From: Albimonas pacifica
Lineage (GTDB): Bacteria > Pseudomonadota > Alphaproteobacteria > Rhodobacterales > Rhodobacteraceae
Direction of reading: 5' to 3'
Assembly (NCBI RefSeq): GCF_900113695.1
Contig: NZ_FOQH01000002.1
Location: 620,001 to 684,000 of the forward strand
Length of the DNA stretch: 64,000 bases
Shown: piece after piece, positions 1-8,411 of the stretch
Position numbering within the stretch: position 1 is the stretch's first letter
How the letters are laid out: each line of letters begins with the position of its first letter
Program-made: the position numbers and the translations under genes
Notes under the pieces: model-generated
What the model saw: only the letters and a program-made list of their open reading frames with translations
The model's database searches: none
Told to the model about the DNA's origin: nothing

Positions 1-155
1 AGGGCGGCGGCGAAGGCGGCGGCGTCGGCGAAGGGGCGGCGTCGCGCGGCGCGGGCGGCCACCTCGGGCGAGCGCTCGATGAAGGGCAGGATCCGCGCCG
101 CGGCCTCGTCCGCGTCGCCCGCGTTGATCGCCTCCAGTGCCTCGGTCGCCGTCAT
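1..155 (-). CDS. uraD: OHCU decarboxylase (UraD), N-terminal part, cut by window edge
   Basis: Only the first 51 codons are inside the window; the gene runs off the left edge. Reading from the ATG at 155 the product begins MTATEALEAINAG and continues with FIERSPEVAARAA and RRPFADAAAF, which matches the start of 2-oxo-4-hydroxy-4-carboxy-5-ureidoimidazoline decarboxylase. That enzyme makes S-allantoin in uric acid breakdown. A GAGGGACG purine stretch precedes the start. It is divergent from the LysR gene at 266, with 110 bp between them, which fits shared control. The family call rests on a short fragment, so it is good but not certain. Confidence 0.72.
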   Translation of the reverse strand, partial: MTATEALEAINAGDADEAAARILPFIERSPEVAARAARRRPFADAAAFAAA

Positions 156-265
156 CGTCCCTCGCCCGTCGTCGGTGTCGTCGCGAAAGACGGTAGCCGC
201 GGGCTGGATTGCCATCCATGTCAAAATGGACAAGGCTGCGTTCTCATTCTGCGAACGGAGCGGCG
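156..265. promoter_or_regulatory. Divergent uraD / LysR promoter region
   Basis: This 110-bp gap between two divergent genes is noticeably less GC-rich than its surroundings. It contains a short dyad, TCCAT at 215-219 and ATGGA at 226-230, around GTCAAA. LysR regulators commonly bind such interrupted dyads in the shared promoter of the gene they control. No convincing -35/-10 pair can be named. The operator role is inference. Confidence 0.3.
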
Positions 266-1210
266 ATGTCCCTGCACCTCCTCCCCCGCCCCCTGCGCTA
301 TGTCGAGGCGGTGGCCGAGCATGGCTCGGTCCAGGCCGCCTCCCGCGCGCTGGGGATCGCCGCCTCGGCCATCGATCGCCAGATCCACGCGCTGGAGGAG
401 GCGAGCCAGACGCCGCTGTTCGAGCGTCTGCCCCGCGGCATGCGCCCCACCGCCGCCGGCGAGGCGGTGATCGTGATGGCGCGGCGCTGGCGCGCCGACG
501 CCGAGCGGCTGGACGACGGCCTGCGCGAGATGCGCGGGCAGGAGCGGGGCGTGGTGCGGCTGGCCGCCATGGACAGCCTCGCCAACGGCCTGCTGCCCGA
601 GCTCGCGGAATGGCTCCAGGCCGAGCATCCGCGCATCCAGCTCGCCTGCGACGTGCTGACCCCGCCCGACGCGGCCCGCGCGCTGGACGAGGGGACGGCC
701 GACCTCGCGCTGGCCTTCAACCTCTCCCCCAGCCGCAACCACCATGCGGCCTGGTCGACGGACCTGCCCTTCGGCTGCGTCGTGGCGCCCGCGCACCCGC
801 TGGCGGCGCTCGACGCGGTGACGGTCGCCGACCTCGCCCGCCACCCCACCGTCTCGCAAAGCGCGGTGCTACCCAGCCGGCGCTACCTCGAGACGCGCTA
901 CGGCTGGCTTTTCGCCGACAACCCGCCGGCGCTGCTGTCGAACTCGCTGCAGCTTCTGAAGGGGGCGCTGGCGGGGGGGCGGATGGCGATGCTGACCTCC
1001 GAGCTCGACGTGCTCCCGGAGCTGGAGCGGGGGACGCTGGTCTGGAAACCCTTGCGCGAGCCGGGCCTGAGGCCGCAGACCATCGCCCTGGCGGTGGACG
1101 CGCGCCGGCCGCTGACGCGCGCGGGACGCATCGTGCTGGAGCGGCTGGCCGCCCGCGCGCCCGAGCGGCTGGCCGCCCTGCGCGCGGCGCGCGAGGAGGG
1201 CGGGCGATGA
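266..1210 (+). CDS. LysR-family transcriptional regulator
   Basis: A 314-residue LysR regulator. The N-terminal winged helix-turn-helix is visible in VEAVAEHGSVQAASRALGIA with the recognition part ASAIDRQIHALEE, followed by the usual FERLPRGMRPTAAGE wing. The rest is a periplasmic-binding-protein-like effector domain. The ATG at 266 is chosen because GGAG lies about 8 nt upstream and the HTH begins in the usual place; an upstream ATG at 209 would add an implausible tail. The stop overlaps the next start (ATGA at 1207-1210), so it is translationally coupled to the deaminase. It probably controls the deaminase and/or the divergent uraD; the effector is unknown. Confidence 0.88.
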   Translation: MSLHLLPRPLRYVEAVAEHGSVQAASRALGIAASAIDRQIHALEEASQTPLFERLPRGMRPTAAGEAVIVMARRWRADAERLDDGLREMRGQERGVVRLAAMDSLANGLLPELAEWLQAEHPRIQLACDVLTPPDAARALDEGTADLALAFNLSPSRNHHAAWSTDLPFGCVVAPAHPLAALDAVTVADLARHPTVSQSAVLPSRRYLETRYGWLFADNPPALLSNSLQLLKGALAGGRMAMLTSELDVLPELERGTLVWKPLREPGLRPQTIALAVDARRPLTRAGRIVLERLAARAPERLAALRAAREEGGR

Positions 1211-1701
1211 CGAGCGACGCGGACTGGATCGCGCAGGCGGTGGCCCTCTCCGCCACGGCGCTGGAGCGGCCGGGGACCGAGCCCTTCGGCGCCCTGGTGG
1301 TGCGCGACGGGCAGGTGGTGGGGCGCGGGCTGAACCATTCGCTCGCCCGTCTCGACCCGACCTCCCACGGCGAGACCGAGGCGATCCGCGACGCCTGCCG
1401 CAGGCTGGGCACGCTCGACCTCTCCGACTGCGCGATCTATTCGAGCTGCGAGCCCTGTCCCCTGTGCCTCGCCGCCATCGAGATCGCGGGCATCCGCCGG
1501 GTCGGCTGGGCGCTGGGCCTCGCGGAGGCGAACGCGGCGCTGGCCGCGGTGCCGCCCTCGGTGCGCCGCGCGGGCGAGGTGGCGGAGCTGCGCCGCGTCG
1601 CGGCCGCGCCCGCCGCCGCCCGTCCCGGCGCCGTGCAGGCCGAGGTCGAGGGCGCCCTCGCGATCCTCGCGCGCTGGGCCGCGGCGCGCGCGGGGCGCTG
1701 A
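1207..1701 (+). CDS. Nucleoside/nucleobase deaminase (CDA fold, GuaD-like)
   Basis: A 164-residue zinc deaminase of the cytidine-deaminase-like fold. It shows the zinc ligand and proton-shuttle motif HGETEA (H, E) and the second zinc motif CEPCPLC (two Cys). The length and motif spacing match bacterial guanine deaminases and related nucleoside deaminases rather than TadA. The start overlaps the LysR stop. Together with uraD next door and a molybdenum purine hydroxylase module near 57-61 kb, this suggests a role in purine salvage or degradation. Substrate specificity (guanine versus others) cannot be read from sequence alone. Confidence 0.8.
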   Translation: MTSDADWIAQAVALSATALERPGTEPFGALVVRDGQVVGRGLNHSLARLDPTSHGETEAIRDACRRLGTLDLSDCAIYSSCEPCPLCLAAIEIAGIRRVGWALGLAEANAALAAVPPSVRRAGEVAELRRVAAAPAAARPGAVQAEVEGALAILARWAAARAGR

Positions 1702-1813
1702 CGCCCCTCCTCCGGCGCCGCGCGATTGCGGGGCAGGGGCCGCGACGCCCCCACGCTGGCATTCGCGGGCGGGTCGTGCTCCGCTCGCTCCGCAAGCCGA
1801 AGGGAGAGGGCGC

Positions 1814-3223
1814 ATGAGCCGGGACGACGCCATCGCGACAGCGCAGGCCTATTTCGACGCGGGCGGGTTCGAGGCGGACCTCGCCCGCCTCGTCGCCATC
1901 CCCTCCGAGAGCCAGACGCCGCAGGGCCTGCCCCACTGCCGGCGCTACCTCGACGAGGCGATGGCCCCGGCCTTCGCGGCGCTGGGCTTCGAGACCCGGA
2001 TCTTCGAGAACCCCGTCCCCGGCTGCGGCCCGGTGCTGCTGGCGACCCGCATCGAGGATCCCGCGCGGCCCACCGTGCTCGGCTACGGCCACGGCGACGT
2101 GGTGCGGGGGATGGAGGACCGCTGGACCCGCGGCGCCGGCCCCTGGCGCACGGCGCGGGAGGGCGATCGCCTCTACGGCCGCGGGACCGCCGACAACAAG
2201 TCCCAGCACTGGATCAACCTCAAGGCGCTGGAGGCGACCGCGGCGGCGCGCGGCGGCCGGCTCGGCTTCAACGTCAAGTGGATCGTGGAGACGGGGGAGG
2301 AGAACGGCTCCAAGGGCCTGGGCGAGGTGATCGCCTCCGACCCCGAGGCGTTCCGCGCCGACGTCTTCATCGCCTCCGACGGCCCGCGCACCACCGCGGC
2401 GCGCCCGACGGTGTCGCTGGGGGCGCGGGGCGGGCTGAATTTCGACCTCGTCTGCCGCCTGCGCGAGGGGGCGCACCACTCCGGCAACTGGGGGGGCGCG
2501 CTGGCCGATCCGGCGGCGATCCTCAGCCACGCCATCGCCTGCATCGTCTCGCCGACCGGGCGCATCGAGGTCGAGGCCTGGCGGCCCGAGCCGCCCTCCA
2601 ACCTCGTGCGCGCCCTGCTGGCGGACGTGGAGATCGAGCCCGGCCCCGACGGCCCCCGCCCCGACCCCGACTGGGGCGAGCCCGGCTTCTCGCCCGCCGA
2701 GAACGTCTACGCCTGGAACAGCTTCGCCGTCCTCGCGATGCTCGCCGGCGCCCCCGAAAGCCCGGTGAACGCGATCCAGCCCGAGGCGCGGGCGCATTGC
2801 CAGCTGCGCTACATCGCCGGCACGGATACGGACGACATCCTCCCCGGCCTGCGCCGCCACCTCGACGCCCACGGCTTCGCCGCCGTCGCCGTCGAGCAGG
2901 CCCCCGAGGAGAACCGCGGCGGCTTCGAGGCCTCCCGCACCGATCCCGACCACCCCTGGGCGATCTTCGTGCGCCGCTCGCTGGAGCGCACGGCCGGCGC
3001 CGCCCCGGCGGTGATCCCGCAGATGGGCGGCTCGATCTGCAACGAGCTGTTCACCGACCTGCTGGGCCTGCCGGCGATCTGGATCCCGCATTCCTACACC
3101 GCCTGCTCCCAGCACGCGCCCGACGAGCATGTCCTGCTGCTGCTCTGCCGCGAGGCGCTTGGCCTGATGGCGGGGCTGTGGTGGGACCTGGGCGAGGAGG
3201 GCCCGCCGACCGCCGACGGCTGA
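1814..3223 (+). CDS. M20-family metallopeptidase / amidohydrolase
   Basis: A 469-residue M20 enzyme. The dinuclear zinc site is visible: HGD near residues 93-95, GRGTADNK with the bridging Asp near 127, the catalytic and ligand Glu pair in ETGEENG near 160-164, and a C-terminal His in the HSYTACSQHAPDEH segment. No signal peptide, so cytosolic. M20 members cleave amide bonds in dipeptides, acyl amino acids or ureido compounds. It is 112 bp downstream of the deaminase and just upstream of a TAXI-TRAP transporter, so its substrate is probably what that transporter imports. Not close enough in architecture to call allantoate amidohydrolase. Confidence 0.85.
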   Translation: MSRDDAIATAQAYFDAGGFEADLARLVAIPSESQTPQGLPHCRRYLDEAMAPAFAALGFETRIFENPVPGCGPVLLATRIEDPARPTVLGYGHGDVVRGMEDRWTRGAGPWRTAREGDRLYGRGTADNKSQHWINLKALEATAAARGGRLGFNVKWIVETGEENGSKGLGEVIASDPEAFRADVFIASDGPRTTAARPTVSLGARGGLNFDLVCRLREGAHHSGNWGGALADPAAILSHAIACIVSPTGRIEVEAWRPEPPSNLVRALLADVEIEPGPDGPRPDPDWGEPGFSPAENVYAWNSFAVLAMLAGAPESPVNAIQPEARAHCQLRYIAGTDTDDILPGLRRHLDAHGFAAVAVEQAPEENRGGFEASRTDPDHPWAIFVRRSLERTAGAAPAVIPQMGGSICNELFTDLLGLPAIWIPHSYTACSQHAPDEHVLLLLCREALGLMAGLWWDLGEEGPPTADG

Positions 3224-3402
3224 GGCGCGGCCCCTCTTTCTCCCTGCCGGGGCGAAGCCTGTTGACGGCGCACACGCGCCGGGCGAGGCTGACGCTCGTC
3301 AGGACGCGGCCCCGGCCGCCCCCGACGGGGCCAGCGAAACATCGCGGCCCGCACGACCGAAAAGACGGCGGCCCTCGACGGTCGCCAAGGGAGGAGAGAA
3401 CC
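3224..3402 (+). promoter_or_regulatory. Upstream region of the TAXI-TRAP operon with a dyad
   Basis: The gap holds a perfect short dyad, CTGACG-CT-CGTCAG at 3289-3302, about 100 bp upstream of the binding-protein start. A TTGACG hexamer near 3261 could serve as a -35 element but no good -10 partner is evident. The dyad could be an operator. This is suggestive only. Confidence 0.25.
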
Positions 3403-4596
3403 ATGCCCAGCCTTGCACCCCGTGCAGGCGCCGTCGCCCTGTGGGCGACAGTCGCCGCGCTCGCCCTCGGCGCATCCGCCTCGGCCCAGGACTACGAATG
3501 GCCCCGCCTGCTGGTGATCGGCACGCCCGGCACCTCCAGCGGCAGCTTCGCCTCGACCAACGGCTGGGCCCCGATCCTGCAGAAGGAGACGGGCGCCGTG
3601 GTGCGCGTGGTGCCCGAGGACAACGAGCCGATGCGCTACCGCCGGCTGACCGACCGCAAGGACATCGCCATCTCCTCGGTCTCGGCCGCCGAGATGCGCT
3701 TCCAGATCCAGGGCATCGGCGGCTACGCGGCCGCGCCGCCCGCCGCCCAGCGGATGCTGTGGCACCACAACGACACCCCCTGGGGCTACGTCGTGGCCGG
3801 GGACTCGGAGGTCCAGAGCCTCGAGGACCTCAAGAAGGGCGGCGTGCGGGTGACCGAGGGCATGTTCTCGCCCCCGATGTCGCTGACCGTGACCAAGGCG
3901 CTGCCGGCCTTCCTCGGCATCAGCGAGGCGGAAGCGGCCGAGAAGATCACCTTCGTCCCCGCCTCCAGCTACGCCGAGAACTGCCGCTCGGTGGTCGAGG
4001 GCAAGTCGGACGTGGCCTATTGCGCGCCGATCTCCTCGGTGCTCTCGGAGATGGAGGGGGCGCCCGGCTCTATCCGCTGGCTGCCGATGCCGCTCGACGA
4101 CAAGGAGGGCTGGGACGGCTACCTCGCCCATCGCCCGATGCTGGTGCCCTCCAAGATCACCATGGGGGTGAAGACCGCCCACGGGATCGACGGCGTGACC
4201 TCGAACTTCATCTACGCGGTGCCGGCGGATGCGGACGCGGAGTTCGTCTACAACATCGTCAAGTGGCTCGACGAGTCCTACGACGCCTACAAGGACACCC
4301 ATCCGCTCGCCGCGCGCATGTCGCTGGAGCTGACCCGCGGCTACCTCGACCGCTCGCCGCTTCCGGTGCACGAGGGGACCGTGCGCTACCTGCGCGAGAT
4401 CGGGCAGTGGACCGAGGCCGACGACGCCTGGAACCAGGCCGCGATCGAGAAGATGGACGCCTGGATCTCGGCGCGGAAGGCCGCCATGGCCGAGGCGCAG
4501 GAGCAGGGCGTGCGCCCCGATTTCCAGGACGAGGCCTTCCTCGCCATCATCGAGAAGCACACCGAGGGGCTGGAAGGCTTCCGCTCGCGGCTCTGA
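3403..4596 (+). CDS. TAXI-family TRAP transporter solute-binding protein
   Basis: A 397-residue periplasmic binding protein. Residues 1-28 form a Sec signal peptide ending ASASAQ. The mature start LLVIGTPGTSSGSFAS matches the TAXI (TRAP-associated extracytoplasmic immunogenic) family, whose members capture glutamate, C4-dicarboxylate-like or other organic anions. The ATG at 3403 has a strong GGAGAG ribosome-binding site at 3392-3397. It lies 124 bp upstream of the fused TRAP permease, with a strong hairpin between them. The ligand is unknown; the adjacent M20 amidohydrolase suggests an acylated or amide-bonded compound. Confidence 0.88.
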   Translation: MPSLAPRAGAVALWATVAALALGASASAQDYEWPRLLVIGTPGTSSGSFASTNGWAPILQKETGAVVRVVPEDNEPMRYRRLTDRKDIAISSVSAAEMRFQIQGIGGYAAAPPAAQRMLWHHNDTPWGYVVAGDSEVQSLEDLKKGGVRVTEGMFSPPMSLTVTKALPAFLGISEAEAAEKITFVPASSYAENCRSVVEGKSDVAYCAPISSVLSEMEGAPGSIRWLPMPLDDKEGWDGYLAHRPMLVPSKITMGVKTAHGIDGVTSNFIYAVPADADAEFVYNIVKWLDESYDAYKDTHPLAARMSLELTRGYLDRSPLPVHEGTVRYLREIGQWTEADDAWNQAAIEKMDAWISARKAAMAEAQEQGVRPDFQDEAFLAIIEKHTEGLEGFRSRL

Positions 4597-4602
4597 GGCC
4601 GG

Positions 4603-4636
4603 GCGGCCGGGCGCGGAGCCGCCCGCGCCCGGCCGC
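4603..4636 (+). terminator. Strong hairpin right after the TAXI binding-protein gene
   Basis: A perfect 14-bp inverted repeat with a 6-nt loop (4603-4616 / 4623-4636) begins 7 nt after the stop codon. No T-run follows, so full intrinsic termination is unlikely. In transport operons such a hairpin commonly protects the binding-protein mRNA and lowers permease expression. The dyad is directly visible; the role is inferred. Confidence 0.6.
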
Positions 4637-4720
4637 GCGTTCCGACTTCGACGCCTCGCCCCGCGGCGCGCCGCGCGCCGGGGGGCCGCCTGATGTCTCC
4701 TGGACCCGGATCGCCTCCCC

Positions 4721-6667
4721 ATGACCGACCCCGTCGCCGCTCCCAAGCCGGAGGAGGCGCTGCCGCCCTCCGAGATCACCCGGCTGGGCGAGCTGTTCTC
4801 GCCCGTCAGCCTGGTCTTCGTCGCGCTGTGCGTGACGGGGCTGGGGATCGGGCTGTGCTACGCCTTCGGCATCCCCATCGCCGGGCAGAGGCTGCTGGAG
4901 GGCCAGTATTACTGGATCTTCATCGGCCTGTTCACCGCCGCCGCCTTCGTGGCGCTGCCCGCGGCGCCCAGCCAGCGCCATCTGCCGCTCTACGACATCG
5001 CGGCGGCGCTGGCGGCGCTGGGCATCAGCCTGTGGTTCGCCTGGCACGCCTGGGACATCCTGCAGATGGGCTGGACCAACATCCCCGCGGGCGTGGCGAT
5101 GTGGCTGCTGATGCTCGAGGTCGCGCGCCGCTCGGGCGGTCTGCCGTTCCTGCTGGTGGTGCTGCTGCTGGGGACCTACCCGCTGCTCGCTGACCGCTTC
5201 CCGGGCCTGCTGATGGGCATCCCCTACAGCTTCGACCGGATGATCGAGGCGCATGTCTTCCGCGCCGAGGGCATGATGGGCATCACCACCAAGATCGTGG
5301 CCGAGATCGTGCTGGGCTTCCTGGTCTTCGCCGGCGTGCTGCTCGCCACCGGCGCGGGGCAGTTCTTCATCGACCTCGCCAACGCGGGTTTCGGGAAATA
5401 TCGCGGCGGGCCCGCCAAGGTCTCGATCGTGGCGTCGGGGTTCTTCGGCTCGCTGTCGGGCTCGATCTTCTCGAACATCGCGGGGACCGGGTCGATCACC
5501 ATCCCCACGATGAAGAAGGTGGGCTATCCCGCCCACTACGCCGCCGCCATCGAGGCCTGCGCCTCGACCGGGGGCGTGGTGATGCCGCCGGTGATGGGGG
5601 CCATCGCCTTCGTCATGGCGATCACCATCGGGGTGGACTACGCCACCGTGATGGTGGCCGCGATCCTGCCCTCGCTGCTGTTCTACTTCGGGCTGATGCT
5701 GCAGGTGGACGCCTACGCCGCGCGCACCGGCATGAAGGGCGAGGCGGTCAACACCGGCCCCAGCCTGCGCCAGGTGCTGGTGCGGGGCTGGCCCTATCTC
5801 TCGGTGCTGTGCTTCCTGATCTGGGGCCTGCTCTACATGCGCTGGGAGTATTACGCCCCCTGGTACGCCTGCGTGCTGATGATCGCGCTGTCGTTCCTCA
5901 ACCGCGAGACGATGATGACCCCGCGCCGCCTGCTGGAGACGGCGCGCCAGGTGGGGATCCTGGTCACCCAGACCTCGGCGATCATCCTGCCCATCGCCTT
6001 CGTGGTCTCGGCGCTGACCATCACCGGGGTGACGGGGGCGCTGACCTCCGGTCTCGTGGCGATGGGGGGCGGCAACATCTACATGATCGTCTTCTTCGGG
6101 GTGCTGGCCTGCTTCGTGATGGGCATGGCGGGCCTCGCCATCGTGGCCTACATCTTCCTCGCCGTGACGCTGGCGCCCGCGATCATCGAGGTCGGCGGGC
6201 TGAACCAGATCGCGGTGCATTTCTTCATCGTCTACTACGCCATGCTCTCGGTGATCACGCCGCCCGTGGGCGCGGCCGCGTTCCTGGCCGCCACCATCGC
6301 CGGGGCGAAGCCGATGAAGACCTCCTTCACCGCGATGCGGCTCGGCGTGGTGATTTACTTCGTGCCGCTGTTCTTCCTGTTCCAGCCGGCGCTGGTCCTG
6401 CAGGGAGACCTGACGCCCCTGATCTGGGTTCTGCCCTCCATCGTCGTGGGCATCATCGTGCTCTCGGGCGGGCTCGAGGGCTGGCTGCTGGGCGTGGGCC
6501 GGGTGCGCCCGGCGCTGCGCCTGCCGCTGGCGGCGGCGGGCTTCGCCTTCTGCTTCCCCGGCCTCGCGACCACGCTGGCGGGGGGGCTCGCCTCCCTCGC
6601 GCTGGCGGCCTGGATCTGGCGCGACAACCGTCGGCCGGGTCTCGCCCCGACCCGGGCGCCGTCCTGA
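4721..6667 (+). CDS. TRAP transporter fused permease (DctQ-DctM, 4TM/12TM type)
   Basis: A 648-residue integral membrane protein with many hydrophobic helices. The N-terminal third has about four helices (DctQ-like) and the rest is DctM-like, with the conserved region GSLSGSIFSNIAGTGSITIP and the segment STGGVVMPPVMGAIAF. This fused arrangement is typical of permeases paired with TAXI binding proteins. It acts in the inner membrane as an ion-driven importer together with the protein encoded at 3403. ATG at 4721; the upstream spacer contains the hairpin noted above. Confidence 0.9.
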   Translation: MTDPVAAPKPEEALPPSEITRLGELFSPVSLVFVALCVTGLGIGLCYAFGIPIAGQRLLEGQYYWIFIGLFTAAAFVALPAAPSQRHLPLYDIAAALAALGISLWFAWHAWDILQMGWTNIPAGVAMWLLMLEVARRSGGLPFLLVVLLLGTYPLLADRFPGLLMGIPYSFDRMIEAHVFRAEGMMGITTKIVAEIVLGFLVFAGVLLATGAGQFFIDLANAGFGKYRGGPAKVSIVASGFFGSLSGSIFSNIAGTGSITIPTMKKVGYPAHYAAAIEACASTGGVVMPPVMGAIAFVMAITIGVDYATVMVAAILPSLLFYFGLMLQVDAYAARTGMKGEAVNTGPSLRQVLVRGWPYLSVLCFLIWGLLYMRWEYYAPWYACVLMIALSFLNRETMMTPRRLLETARQVGILVTQTSAIILPIAFVVSALTITGVTGALTSGLVAMGGGNIYMIVFFGVLACFVMGMAGLAIVAYIFLAVTLAPAIIEVGGLNQIAVHFFIVYYAMLSVITPPVGAAAFLAATIAGAKPMKTSFTAMRLGVVIYFVPLFFLFQPALVLQGDLTPLIWVLPSIVVGIIVLSGGLEGWLLGVGRVRPALRLPLAAAGFAFCFPGLATTLAGGLASLALAAWIWRDNRRPGLAPTRAPS

Positions 6668-6695
6668 GGTCCGGGCCCAGGCCCGACCCGACCCC

Positions 6696-6733
6696 CGCCG
6701 CGCCGGGCCCCTTTCGGGGCGCCCGGCGCGGCG
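6696..6733 (+). terminator. Hairpin after the TRAP permease
   Basis: A 13-bp perfect stem (6696-6708 / 6721-6733), with a further CCC/GGG pairing inside, lies 29 nt after the permease stop. There is no T-tract. A second shorter stem, GCCCCGC / GCGGGGC, is at 6794-6816. Likely the 3' end of the transporter transcript. The rest of the 268-bp gap up to sseA shows nothing else clear. Confidence 0.45.
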
Positions 6734-6935
6734 ACCGCGCCCGGCCGGCCGCCGCGGCGCCGCGTCCCGACCCCCTCCCGCACGCCCTTCGCGGCCCCGC
6801 GGCCCCCTTGCGGGGCGCATGCGGCTTGATCCCGCGGCGGGAGGAAGGCTAGAGACGCCTTTCGGGCCGGGCCTCGCAGCGCGCGCAGGCCGGCCCGACG
6901 GGTGGAACCGCACGTACGGGTGGAAGGAGAACCGC

Positions 6936-7796
6936 ATGGCCGCGAGCGACGATCGGCTGCTGGTGAGCACGGAGTGGCTGGCCGAGCATCTCGATGCGCC
7001 CGACGTACGCGTGCTGGACGCCTCGTGGTGGCTGCCCGCCGCGGGCCGCGACGCGAAGGCCGAGTACGCGCAGGCCCATATCCCCGGCGCCCAGTTCTTC
7101 GACATCGACGAGATCTCCGACAGCCGCTCCGAGCTGCCGCACATGGCCCCCCCGCAGGAGAAGTTCGTCTCCCGCGTGCGGGCCATGGGCATCGGCGACG
7201 CGCATCGGGTGGTGGTCTACGACGCGGCCGGCCTGTTCTCGGCCGCGCGGGTCTGGTGGCTGTTCCGGCTGTTCGGGCACCATGACGTGGCGGTGCTGGA
7301 CGGGGGCCTGCCCAAGTGGCTGGCCGAGGGCCGCCCGACCGAGGACATGGCCCCCCTGCCGCGCGACCGTCACTTCGTCGCCCGGCGCAACGCCATGCTG
7401 GTCAAGGATGTCACCCAGGTCGCCGCCGCCCTGAAGCTGGGCCGCGAGCAGATCGTGGACGCCCGCTCGGCCCCCCGCTTCGCGGGCGAACAGCCCGAGC
7501 CGCGCCCCGGTCTGCGCGCCGGCCACATTCCGGGCGCGCGCAACGTCCCCTACGACACGCTGCTGAACGCCGACGGCACGATGAAGGACCCGGACGCGCT
7601 GCGCGCCGTGTTCGAGGGCGCGGGCGTGGATCTCTCGCGCCCGGTGATCTCGTCCTGCGGCTCGGGCGTCACCGCCTGCGTGCTGGACCTGGCGCTGGAG
7701 CGGCTGGGCCACAAGCAGCACGCGGTCTACGACGGGTCCTGGGCCGAGTGGGGCGCCTATCCCGACCTCGCCATCGAGACCGGGCCGGCGCGGTGA
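6936..7796 (+). CDS. sseA: 3-mercaptopyruvate sulfurtransferase (tandem rhodanese)
   Basis: A 286-residue protein with two rhodanese domains. The N-terminal inactive-type domain contains AHIPGAQFFDIDEI; the C-terminal domain has a second AGHIPGARNVPYD and the catalytic loop CGSGVTAC, which is the mercaptopyruvate sulfurtransferase signature. It transfers sulfur from 3-mercaptopyruvate to thiols or cyanide in the cytosol. The ATG at 6936 follows GGAAGGAGA. The stop overlaps the GTG of the next gene. A second, more diverged rhodanese is encoded at 54698-55576. Confidence 0.92.
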   Translation: MAASDDRLLVSTEWLAEHLDAPDVRVLDASWWLPAAGRDAKAEYAQAHIPGAQFFDIDEISDSRSELPHMAPPQEKFVSRVRAMGIGDAHRVVVYDAAGLFSAARVWWLFRLFGHHDVAVLDGGLPKWLAEGRPTEDMAPLPRDRHFVARRNAMLVKDVTQVAAALKLGREQIVDARSAPRFAGEQPEPRPGLRAGHIPGARNVPYDTLLNADGTMKDPDALRAVFEGAGVDLSRPVISSCGSGVTACVLDLALERLGHKQHAVYDGSWAEWGAYPDLAIETGPAR

Positions 7797-8356
7797 CCAA
7801 CGCCGGCGGCATCACCGGGCGCGCCGGCGACCGGGTCTCGGTCGCGATCACCTGGCTGGAGATGGGGCGCCGCCCCGACGGCGCCCATCCGCCGCTGCCG
7901 ATGAACGCCCCCGTCGCGCTGGTGCGCGCCAAGGCGCCGCCGGCGGCCTATTTTCTCTACCTCTACCGCCTCGTGGGCGAGGCCTGGGAGTGGACGGACC
8001 GGCTCGACGACGACCCCGCCACGCTGGCCGCCGAGCTCGCGCGCGAGGACATGGCGCTCCACACCCTGATGTGGGAGGGCTGGCCCGCGGGCTTCTTCCT
8101 GCTCGACTGGCGCCAGGCGGGGGTCTGCGACCTCGGCTATTTCGGCCTGTGCGAGGCGACCCGGGGCAGGGGGCTGGCGCGCTGGCTCTTGTCCGAGGCG
8201 ATCCATGCCGGCTGGTCGCGGCCCGGCGTCGAGAAGATGACGGTCAACACCTGCGCGCTCGACCACCCCTCGGCGCTGCCGCTCTACCAGCGGGCCGGCT
8301 TCTCGCCGGTGCGCCGGACGGAGGTGGAGCGGGTGCTGACGCGCGACATCGGCTGA
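7793..8356 (+). CDS. GNAT-family N-acetyltransferase
   Basis: A 187-residue GNAT acetyltransferase. The acetyl-CoA pyrophosphate-binding loop reads ATRGRGLARWLL, preceded by the YFGL strand, and the C-terminal part has NTCALDHPSALPLYQRAGF, as usual for the fold. The start is taken as GTG at 7793 because it overlaps the sseA stop as GTGA and gives a normal-length N-terminus. Translational coupling to sseA is therefore likely. The acyl acceptor is unknown. A perfect hairpin follows 8 nt after the stop. Confidence 0.85.
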   Translation: MTNAGGITGRAGDRVSVAITWLEMGRRPDGAHPPLPMNAPVALVRAKAPPAAYFLYLYRLVGEAWEWTDRLDDDPATLAAELAREDMALHTLMWEGWPAGFFLLDWRQAGVCDLGYFGLCEATRGRGLARWLLSEAIHAGWSRPGVEKMTVNTCALDHPSALPLYQRAGFSPVRRTEVERVLTRDIG

Positions 8357-8363
8357 GCCTGTC

Positions 8364-8393
8364 GCCCGCCGCGGCGGCTGCGCCGCGGCGGGC
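8364..8393. terminator. Bidirectional hairpin between convergent genes
   Basis: A perfect 13-bp stem (8364-8376 / 8381-8393) with a GCTG tetraloop lies between the stop of the GNAT gene and the stop of the convergent VPLPA-CTERM gene. It has no T-run but its position between two converging genes supports a termination role for both strands. Confidence 0.65.
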
Positions 8394-8411
8394 GTCGCGC
8401 TCAGGCGCGGC

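Noticed and set aside
1814-3223. Allantoate amidohydrolase
   Set aside because: Next to uraD this is tempting, but the sequence looks like general M20 dipeptidase/deacylase relatives and lacks the usual length and features of that subfamily.
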